In this document: positions 56,446 to 64,000 of the stretch, piece after piece
Layout: each line of letters begins with the position of its first letter
How positions within the stretch are numbered: position 1 is the stretch's first letter
Assembly: GCA_033816765.1 (NCBI GenBank)
Contig: CM066291.1
Coordinates: forward strand, 4,836,001 to 4,900,000
Length of the DNA stretch: 64,000 nucleotides
Direction: 5' to 3'
Origin: Nothopassalora personata
Taxonomy: Eukaryota > Ascomycota > Dothideomycetes > Mycosphaerellales > Mycosphaerellaceae
Made by a program: the position numbers and the translations under genes
Notes under the pieces: model-generated
What the model was told of the DNA's origin: nothing
Seen by the model: the letters and a program-made list of their open reading frames with translations, nothing else
The model's database searches: none

Positions 56446-56884
56446 AGCTCAAGGACAGATGATGTCTCGCCATTGCTGTGGCCTTAGAAGACTTACTTAT
56501 ACATGATGGGGCTCAGCTCGAGAGGCCGCCTGTGATGGTCACGTTGTTGGTGTCCCGGTTCAAGGACGCCAGCTGCGATCCTTCCGCTCGGCAGTCGTCG
56601 GCATTTCGCAGCGAAAGGTTGCCTCGTTCATGCGAAGTAGAGTAGTATACTGTGTTAGCATCGACCTTGATCACCATGACATAAATGCAACACATTGAGA
56701 TCAGATGCCATCGGGCATTGTGGCTCCACTGAAGGTGAAATGAGATGAGTACAGGATGTGAATACTGTTTCCACTGCAAGCCGCCACCTGGACGGGAGAA
56801 AGAGCGTACAGAAGGGAAGCAATATCCAGAGTCGCAACGATTCCAAAAAGCTGCAAGCTTGGAGGAACAACACCAGCCACGACC

Positions 56885-57175
56885 ATGGACGACCTGTTTG
56901 AGCAACTCGCCGCATTGCTCTTCACCACTCTTGCAAAGCCGAGTAAGCCTCGCACTACACTGATCGCTCTCCCTGCCGAGCTGCGCCTCGAGATGTACGA
57001 ACTCATCTCCGCTGATGTCACTTCCTCGACTGCAGTCGAAGAGCCAGCCATGATGCAGAGTTGTCTCTTCATCCGACGTGAAGCCGCCAAGTCCTATGGT
57101 AAGCACATGCATGGGACGTGCGCTGAGCTGGACAAGGAGTACGAATGCGGTCGCAAGACCAGAGGCAGCGAATAG
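56885..57175 (+). pseudogene. F-box-like gene, first of three tandem fragments
   Basis: A 96-codon frame from ATG 56885 contains the F-box-like motif LIALPAELRLEMYELIS and the second block MMQSCLFIRREAAKSYGKH, both hallmarks of the fungal family seen at 35194. The protein ends early. The match near residue 75 (AAKSYG) is followed by a possible intron donor (ggtaagc at 57098), so a spliced continuation is conceivable. A 296-codon frame on the opposite strand across this locus is treated as a shadow. Confidence 0.5.
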
Positions 57176-57502
57176 GCAAGGGCTGAAATGGAGAAGGCGT
57201 TTCGCCAGGGGGCCGCGATCCGAGTGTTGTCGGGAAGGCTGCGGCATGAGAGACTTGAGCTGGGTTTTCGTGCAGGTCGGTGGTAGTGGCACGGTTCGCT
57301 CAAGGGTCGAGCCAGGAATACAATCACATGCAAGAGACCACTTCTCGGGCTCCATCACCAGACTTGCCTTAGCTTTACCGAAATATCTTTGCCACGTTCT
57401 CACTTGAACAGCTTGACAGACTCACCACTCATCCTCGCTACTTGACACGCCGGACCACAACTACACTGCACATGACCATCGAGCAACACCAAATCAGGCG
57501 CA

Positions 57503-57754
57503 ATGAGTTCAACCAATCTGCTCAACATTCCGCCAGAACTACGCCTAATTATCTTCGAGTACGCCTTCTCCGGTAGGCCAGCTATCATCAAGGGAGTCGA
57601 CGCCGCCGAGGAGCCGTCAAACTTGCGCACATGCTCCCAGCTACGAGAGGAGCGTGCGAGGCCATATTGTGTTTGGCTTCGCGAGATCTTCGGGGCCAGG
57701 AGGTTGAGGCTGTGTTCAGAAATCTCATTAACGCGTCCAGGAGAGCCAGCCTAA
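57503..57754 (+). pseudogene. F-box-like gene, second tandem fragment
   Basis: An 83-codon frame from ATG 57503 has LLNIPPELRLIIFEYAFSGR followed by NLRTCSQLREERARPY, the same two blocks as its neighbours. It is truncated after the second block. It may be a decayed paralogue or a short adaptor-like protein. Confidence 0.5.
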
Positions 57755-58680
57755 TACCAGTGGCCGTTATTCTGGATAAAGGACTCGGTGAGGTTCTCCA
57801 GCGGGGGCAAGCCATCGAGAAGACCATCACAAGGCTGCGTGCAGAAGGCTTTGGGGCTATGAGCCGGTCCTTGGGCTTCGAATTTACTGGCTAGAGTGGA
57901 GGTCGTGAGTTGCAAGCAATCATTTTCTTGCCTCGATGCTTGTTCAGGCCAGAATCCGTCATCACCAACACGGAATGCGTTCTCGTCACGACCAACGGCA
58001 GTAAACTTCTGCGTACATCGTATATCTCAACTTATAGCCGCATGGTCTACTGACATGCCACGTAGGACATTGCCTGCATCTATCGGCTCTAGAGACATTT
58101 TCACACATTTCCGCCGCCTCATGTACGATTACTCGCGATGGACAGCCCACGTCAATCCTCATCCAAGAGCATGCCCTATCACTCACGCGCATAAATCAGC
58201 TTTCTCGTTGCTGCAGCCTTGGGGTTCGCGCCATCTGAATGGAGCGATGAGACAGCCGCAGCATGATGATATCGGACTCAGGACACCACAAAGCGGAGGA
58301 TACAGACCATTTGATGAGTGTGTCGCGACTGATGCAGCTTTCGAGGCGCTGATAGGAGAAGGCCCGTGAGACAGGCCCAGGGTAGATGAAGCTTGGGGTC
58401 AAGGCTGGAGGACAACTAGCAAAGACTACTCTCTCGCAGCAGCAGTTCCAGAGTTCGAGGTCTGGGGGACCTTTGGGTGCTACTGTACGAAGACTCCTCG
58501 GTAGATGAGTGAAGTCTCACATGCTACCAAGCCTTTGTCAACGGTCAGCCCGCTTCTTCTTCGTCAATTCCGACTCCCCAACCCTGTCTCACTTCCTCCC
58601 TTATCACGAATACAAATCAGCAAAACAATTGAGTCGCACGTCGACTCGGCTCGCGGCTACAGGCAACATCACCTACAGAC
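57755..58680. other. Region between F-box-like fragments
   Basis: Frames up to 157 codons (57896-58369) show no domain. This is probably decayed sequence from members of the F-box-like cluster. Confidence 0.3.
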
Positions 58681-58783
58681 TCGAGCAGCGATGTCTACAT
58701 TCCCCACGTTCTTCGATGGCCTCCAGAGCTGCGTCTCATTATCTATGAGCATTTACCAGGTGGCGATGTCGGCAGATTTGAAG
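58681..58783 (+). pseudogene. F-box-like gene, third tandem fragment
   Basis: The frame reading HVLRWPPELRLIIYEHLPGG carries the F-box-like motif and then stops. It lacks an upstream Met in frame; the overlapping Met-started frame (58692) does not contain the motif. Only the motif survives. Confidence 0.4.
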
Positions 58784-59060
58784 TTTGAGGAGGTCTGGGC
58801 GCTGTGGAAGTCGATTAGGAAGATTGGAATCTAAGTATGAGAAGATGTGACAGGGGCTCGGTTTAGAGCTTCGATCGTGGAAGTGGTGCAAGCGCGGGTG
58901 GTCTGGGCAGCCTCAATGGATGCTCTGATCCCATCTGTGAGTCGGCTACAAGTCCAGTGAGTGGGATGGAAACTGCTACGGAGATGGAGATGACCTTGCT
59001 AATAGCAATGGCGAGTTCTTCTGGTGCTGTGTAGCCATGCCAGTACTAGAAGACAGATTT

Positions 59061-60975
59061 CTAATTACGGTCCAAGACATCTCTCTTCAGCCGGTGTATG
59101 TCGCCAACAAGATACAGGCTGCCCGCGGCTACCAGTAACTCATCATCACTAGAAACTGTGGCAGCTGCCTATCACCCGGGACAAGTTAGCTATACTCGAG
59201 AAGCGCGTGACGGTGTCTCAGCTACTAGTGTGTTAGGCTGGCAATTCTGCACTTCGTTACGCACCTGCAAGCCTCCAAGCACATCGGAACCGCAGTCCCG
59301 GGCGTGCTGCAGAGGGATAACTTCACTAGCGGCCGCTATAATCTGAGATGCAGACGTCGGCTTGACCTACGTAAAGAAGGGTGTCAGCTATACTCGAGAA
59401 GCGCGCACGAGTGCTTCAGCAGCTACTGCCGAGCTCGAAACGAGGCGCATCGTGCAGTGCCTTCAACAACATACCCAGGGCATTTCATCCACGGGGCCAA
59501 ACTCAACCGCAACAACTTTGTCTCCCGCCTGCAGAAGATACTGCAGCATTTCTTTGATATCCTTCGTATCCGACGCAGCCAGCAGCCACGTGACAGACTG
59601 TCCCTCCTTCCGTCTCGCATTGACATACTGACCTAACACATCCGCCGACTGGGCATTATGAGCGCCATCAAGCAATAATTTCTTCTTCTTTGCGCCAGGG
59701 AATGGCTTAATATGCAGCCATTCCAGACGTCCCGGGTTGTATGCACGCTGGTACGCTTTGCTCAAATCTTGGATAAGCTGCGCATGCGCTGCTTGGTCTT
59801 CTTCGGTAGGGCTGGGAGATGGACTGAGCCTTCCAAGGGATATCAGGGCATACATGGCCGCTTCGAACGACAGCTGGCCGTTAGTGGCGATGTGCATGGG
59901 TTCTTGGCCTACTGCCAGGTTCTGGACTGGCGCTTCTGTGCCGGGTGGGTCGTAGGCATCGAGCATGGCGCGGGAGAAGCCCATCTTTTGAGCAAGCTCT
60001 TTGAGCACTTCCCGCACCGAGGGTTGATTTGTTCTGTCGTAGAGGATTGGCACTCCGGGTTTCATGATGCCGGCTTTTTCACGGGCGATGGCTTCGATGG
60101 TGTTGCCCAGGAATGCTTGATGATCAAGGCTAATCTTTGTGATAGCCGTCACTAGTGGCCGAGGCCTGAAGGTCGCCATATCTATGGATTCCTTGTCTGC
60201 ATGGTCCGTTGATATCTGGCCAAGAATGTTCGTAGCATCGAGTCTGCCTCCCATGCCGGTTTCAACCACAGCCAGATCAAGTTTGCTTCGGGTGAAGATG
60301 GTGAAGGCCGTTGCCGTGAGTAGTTCAAACTCGCTTGCCTGCAGAAGGAAGATTATCATCCATGCTCGATAAGCATACAGCAATGCCATAGACTCTTGCG
60401 TCGAAAGTGGAGGCGAGCGCGTCATGCAACGGATACCTCCGAATTTTCAGTGCGATCTGAGCCACGGCCGGATGTGTGATACGGTTTCCAACACGTACCT
60501 TGATATCCTGCTGCTTATCCACGCTCAGGACCTCGTTCTCAACCTCATGGAACATATCTGATGAGATACTCTCCATCTCGTCTTTGTTGCTTAGGCTGAT
60601 GCAGTCCCACCTATCGATGAGGTGTGGGCTCGTAAATCTGCCATGGCGTAGCATAGGGTGACCCGTTCTTTGTCGCCACTTTGATCTATTGTACGTGTTG
60701 AGCATCTCCGACAGGTTGGCACAGACTGAGCCTTTGCCATTTGTACCTACATACGAAAAGAAGATTGTCAGCTAGTCTTTGCAAGCATACATCAATGTCT
60801 CAGCATATGGTGCTCAGCTGGAGTTGTAGCACGTCGTGCATTGGATGAATGGCAGTGTGAGGTACTGCTCAATGTTTGATGCTCTCCAGTACGTACCGGC
60901 AACATGTACCGCCTTCCATGGCAGAGGTGTGTTGCTCAGGAGGCGCGAAATGCGCTGGAGGCCAAGCTCGATCAT
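59061..60975 (-). CDS. FOL3: Dihydrofolate synthase (FOL3-type Mur ligase)
   Basis: The enzyme joins glutamate to dihydropteroate with ATP in folate synthesis. Five exons join in frame: 60975-60897, 60746-60499, 60338-59475, 59366-59265 and 59168-59061 (introns 150, 160, 108 and 96 bp), giving 466 residues. The P-loop GTNGKGS (27-33) is created by splicing of intron 1. FTSPHL follows (about residue 60), then ASEFELLTATAF, VVETGMGGRLDATN, SLDHQAFLG, the catalytic Lys region EKAGIMKPG, LLLDGAHN and FGPVDEMPW. The end VAAGSLYLVGDIHRL is the conserved C-terminal motif. The start at 60975 (MIELGLQRISRLL) is the only one before the P-loop exon. Introns 3 and 4 share sequence with each other and with an intron of the Tag1-like gene. 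Confidence 0.92.
59169..59264 (-). other. Intron 4 of FOL3, introner-like
   Basis: This 96-bp intron (GTGCGT...GATAG) carries the block CGCGCTTCTCGAGTATAGCT ending in the branch site GCTAAC (59207-59185). Confidence 0.6.
59367..59474 (-). other. Intron 3 of FOL3, introner-like
   Basis: This 108-bp intron (GTATGT...CGTAG) carries the same block as intron 4, 22 of 23 bases identical, ending in GCTGAC (about 59406-59383). Its last bases (TAGCTGACA..CTTCTTT.CGTA) also match the end of intron 1. Confidence 0.6.
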
Positions 60976-61417
60976 TATGCAATCAGCAATGCATTGCAAT
61001 GAATCAACACGTGACACTGAGGGGGTTTGCTGCTTTGAGGCTGCGATGTGGGCTGCGAGGCCGTCCCACGTGGAATTTGTTGATGAAATGCGATGTTATT
61101 CATGCATGAAGCTGAAAGAGGAAAAACACCTCGGCTGTCGGCAAGCGCACGGATCCCCTCGCTTACTGTACCAGTCGTTAGGGAACAGACTCGAGGCGTC
61201 TTGACGTCGAGGCTCCTTCTCCAGTCCAGAGGCGACGGGATCAAGCCGGAAAAAACAAAGTTGGCCGTCACGACCACGACGGCTGCCTTGACTCACTCCT
61301 ATCCTCCTATCTCCACTCCACAAGTGTCACACCTCCGCCCCATCGCGGTCGCGTGCCGGTCACCGATCGCGCCGTCACTTATTTTGTTTTTTCGCGCCGA
61401 GGAAACACAAAAACACG
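60976..61417. promoter_or_regulatory. Divergent promoter region of FOL3 and the 650-aa orphan
   Basis: This 442-bp gap lies between start codons. A plus-strand frame starts at 61093 inside it and runs into the downstream gene, but the spliced start at 61418 is preferred. Confidence 0.4.
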
Positions 61418-63480
61418 ATGGGCCTCCCGTAAGTCGCAAACAGTCAATCCTCACGGGGCCGGGCGCGTGGCCGCAGCTGTCGCGCGCGACTGCTCGGCCA
61501 AAAAAGTTTCAACACCAGGCTGACCAACAGCTGCATAGCATCTGGCGCGATCCCGACGAGAAGAAGGCGAGCAGGAGTCCGGCGAAAGCAGATCCGACAG
61601 CATGTTTGCGCTCTTCCATCCGCAGGCGCCCTTCGATACATGGCCGTCGAGCAACCCGCACGCGTCTGCCTCGCGACGCTACTATTCTTCCACCACGCTT
61701 CGAGCGCGATCCTCCACCATCTGTAGGCTTCAATGGCCTGCGCGATTCCCGACGAGGTGGTGCTAGGGGCGTTCCACCTATTTCCAGCCTCTTGGAAGCG
61801 GCAGAGAGACAGCGACTTCCCCTCCCTCCTCCACCCGCGCCAGAACCAAGCTACTCACGAGCAACGACGGTGTCGCGGGTAGCATCTGTTCCAAGAGAGC
61901 AATGGCAGCAAGAACAGCGGAGACGTGAGCAAGAGATGAGGCGGCACATCACGCAATTGCGCGCTCGAAATGCAGAGCTTGACCGTGAACGCGACCGCAT
62001 CATACAAGAGGCACAAGAGGCACAAGAGGCAGGTGTGGGTGCTGCAGCGACGCTGGAACGACACTCTCCTGGACGAACTATCCTTATCGATCCTTCTGAG
62101 CCATTGCGCATTCTGCGATCGCCAGAGCCTATAAGCGGTCGTCAGCGTCGAGATGACCGCGAGGGAGCCAGCGCAAGACGCAGTGCTTTGCCCACGCCAC
62201 CTTTGGATACATCCGGGCCCGAGGAAGAGAGGATGGACACCTCATTCGTCGCCGAGACCGAATACGGCGAGCCATCTGAATCGCAAAGGCTTCGTCGCGC
62301 CCAACCTCTCCACCCGTTGAGGCACTCATGGCAAGCATCAGAATCGCCGGAGCCTGCCATTGATGGCCTTGGAGACAGAAATCGGAGTCCCACACCTGGC
62401 GATGGCTGGGAGATCATGCGCACCACAATCGCGCCGGACGCGACTTTACCAAGCCAGGACAGCAGTTTTGCCAGCGCTGCCGCAAGTCGATCATTCAATA
62501 TGTCCAGCAACAACACGCAAAGCACAGAGCCGACATCAATTTCGAGCAGCAGCAGGCGCGATTCCAGCAATGGTGAAAATGAGAACGACTCCGCGTCATC
62601 CGTGGACCCGGATGATCTGGTGTGCACAGACGAGGATATCTACAGTACAGAAGCTTTCGCCGAAGACATGTACTACCACGAAATGCAGACTCCTGAAGGA
62701 CGCGAACGAATCGCCGCACATCAACGAATCCGCGATCGTGACGGCAACCGATTCGCACTGCAGACCGAGCCAGCACGTGTTGACATTGGCTTCCGCCTCA
62801 TCGAAGAAGCTCTCGAAAGTGATGACGGTCGCGAACGTGTGCTTCACATCCGACAAGGTAGCACAGACCACGTCGGTCGGGTCGAAGATATGCTCGCAGA
62901 AAGCCGACGCAGCGGCCGCGCCCTACGCCAACTTCACGCCACTGAAGCTCCGACTCCCCGACCAGACCTATACGGCACCGCAGCCCACCATGCGGCCAAC
63001 GATACCCGCCGCCAAGTCCACGGCTACTTCCGCCGCTTCGCCGCAGACTCGATGCATGTCGACGGGCCCATCGCTGACAGTCCAGCGTCGCCACCACCGG
63101 ATTACGAAGCGCTCAGCTCACATCCGGCTGTCAATGCTTTCACATCCCGTGATGAACCTGAAGCACACCCCGTCAGTCCACCCAGTAACATCAGCCGCAG
63201 CGAGAGGGAGGTCTCGGAGGCATTGTTGAGTGGTGACGTTCAAGATCTGGATAGCATGCGCCGTGTTGTTGAAAGACTCGCCGCGCGAGATGATGTGCCA
63301 GAGGAGTGGTGGATGAGTATGGGATTAAACATGTCGCGCGCGAGGGTGCGCGACAGAAGCCCGGCAAGGGAACAAAGCACGTTGATGGATGTGCAAAGGC
63401 AGGGCAGGGAGAGGAGGCAGGAGCTGTCGGACGCGAGAAGACTTGGACTTGAGCGGGAGCGTGGGGACTCGAGGCTATGA
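61418..63480 (+). CDS. Fungal hypothetical protein with micro-exon start, disordered
   Basis: I do not recognise a named family. The gene is best read with an 11-bp first exon (61418-61428, MGLP), an intron at 61429-61538 (GTAAGT donor, GCTGAC branch, ATAG acceptor) and exon 2 to 63480. The phases fit and give 650 residues beginning MGLPIWRDPDEKKASRSPAK. The unspliced frame from 61093 would add a low-complexity N-terminus and is less likely. Features: an Arg-rich SSIRRRPSIHGRR segment (about residue 30), a coiled coil at about 135-175 (EQRRREQEMRRHITQLRARN then EAQEAQEA), Ser/Pro/Arg-rich disordered stretches, an acidic middle (DDLVCTDEDIYSTEAFAEDM), a WWMSMGLNMSRARVRDRSP block near the end and a basic tail. 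Possibly nuclear; role unknown. Confidence 0.65.
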
Positions 63481-63868
63481 TGGGGGCGGGGCGTTTGTTG
63501 TTTTTGATGATAATTTCGATGAATGCAGTGATACCAAACGGGAGGGGGAGGGGGGATTCATTGACTGTAGAACTAGTGTACTATGAAATCGAGACGGCAA
63601 CAGTGAGGCATCGATATCGATTCGATTCGATTCGAGTCGAGTCGATTGCATTCGATCAATCTCCCCAAATTGTGGAGGGAGAGATTGGGTCCTTCACTAG
63701 TGGTCGACGTCTCGGCTCAGGCACCGAATTTCATGCCTGAATCTGAGTCCGATAACGGCGGTGGAATCTAGACTTTTGTGTTGCGAGCGACTCACTGCTG
63801 CTGAAGACGCGGCGCCATTGAGCATTGCGCGCGCTAGCTACGACCGTAGAGAGAGCACGCAGTACAAT
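63481..63868. other. Intergenic region with an ATTCG repeat
   Basis: At 63615-63658 a pentamer-like tract (gattcgattcgattcgagtc) of CGATT/CGAGT units is present. The stretch must contain the chorismate synthase promoter and the 3' end of the preceding gene. Confidence 0.5.
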
Positions 63869-64000
63869 ATGTCGACATTCGGCCAGTACTTCCGCGTCAC
63901 GACGTACGGTGAATCGCATGGGAAAAGCGTCGGATGCATCGTCGACGGCGTGCCTCCAGGCTTGGAGCTCACCGAGGCAGACATTCAGCCACAGATGACA
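63869..64000 (+). CDS. ARO2: Chorismate synthase, N-terminal part (cut by window end)
   Basis: The enzyme converts EPSP to chorismate, the last step of the shikimate pathway, using reduced FMN. The first 44 codons from ATG 63869 show the family's conserved opening: [20 protein letters not shown] (signature GESHG with the catalytic His region), then [20 protein letters not shown]. The gene continues beyond the window. The start matches the usual N-terminus of the family. Confidence 0.95.
   Translation, partial: MSTFGQYFRVTTYGESHGKSVGCIVDGVPPGLELTEADIQPQMT

Noticed and set aside
56513..57403. 296-codon open frame on the minus strand
   Set aside because: It overlaps the plus-strand F-box-like gene, whose motif is convincing, and its own sequence shows no domain and an unnatural mix of Cys/Arg/Ser. 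It reads as a shadow frame.
59463..60425. Dihydrofolate synthase as a single 320-codon frame
   Set aside because: The P-loop, SPHL region and C-terminal SLYLVGD motif lie outside it; five exons with consistent phases restore the expected order of motifs.

Overview
The window is nuclear DNA of a filamentous ascomycete. Genes carry short GT-AG introns with CTAAC/CTGAC branch sites, the retrotransposons are of fungal type, and old repeats show repeat-induced point mutation (RIP). The gene families, many decayed F-box-like genes and introner-like introns suggest a dothideomycete close to Mycosphaerellales; that placement is inference.

Layout. 1-10.1 kb holds shugoshin (minus) and DASH subunit DAD2 (plus) back to back, then mitochondrial ornithine carbamoyltransferase (OTC, minus). 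From 10,085 to 24,026 lies a nested retrotransposon block: a RIP-degraded Ty1/copia element (LTR-A, perfect GTTCC target duplication) interrupted by a RIP-degraded Ty3/gypsy element (LTR-B, 15,431-22,023). A four-exon gene for a vacuolar Tag1-like membrane protein follows (24.3-27.3 kb). From 28.9 to 33.4 kb is a Fot1/pogo DNA transposon with 41-bp inverted ends and TA duplications, split by a young 2,400-bp gag-only LTR element. 33.4-39.5 kb is gene-poor and holds decayed genes: an F-box-like protein, a small protein with one nonsense codon, and a secreted cysteine-rich effector-like protein with one nonsense codon. An intact, apparently recent Ty1/copia element with a 1,593-aa polyprotein fills 39,510-45,063. 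After an ankyrin-like relic come cytosolic methionyl-tRNA synthetase (minus) and LTO1 (plus) back to back, a Ser-rich orphan (52.7 kb), a C2H2 zinc-finger gene (55-56.4 kb), three decayed F-box-like genes (56.9-58.8 kb), dihydrofolate synthase (five exons, 59-61 kb), a 650-aa orphan with an 11-bp first exon, and the start of chorismate synthase at the right edge.

The most striking signal is inside the gypsy element. On the strand opposite to gag-pol, between pol and the 3' LTR, lies a four-exon gene of about 242 codons. Its three introns are textbook and phase-consistent, and every in-frame stop is TAG. The unrelated young 2.4-kb element carries an intact antisense ORF at the same place, with a Zn2Cys6-like cysteine pattern followed by a coiled coil. 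Together they suggest that LTR elements in this genome carry an antisense accessory gene for a cysteine-cluster/coiled-coil protein. A second striking signal is that introns in two unrelated genes (dihydrofolate synthase and the Tag1-like gene) share a 23-bp block containing the branch site, as introner-like elements do.

Housekeeping genes sit in divergent pairs with short shared promoters: SGO/DAD2 (chromosome segregation), MetRS/LTO1 (translation) and OTC/Tag1-like. The OTC/Tag1-like promoter has been split by 13.9 kb of retrotransposon whose LTR begins 71 bp upstream of the OTC start codon.
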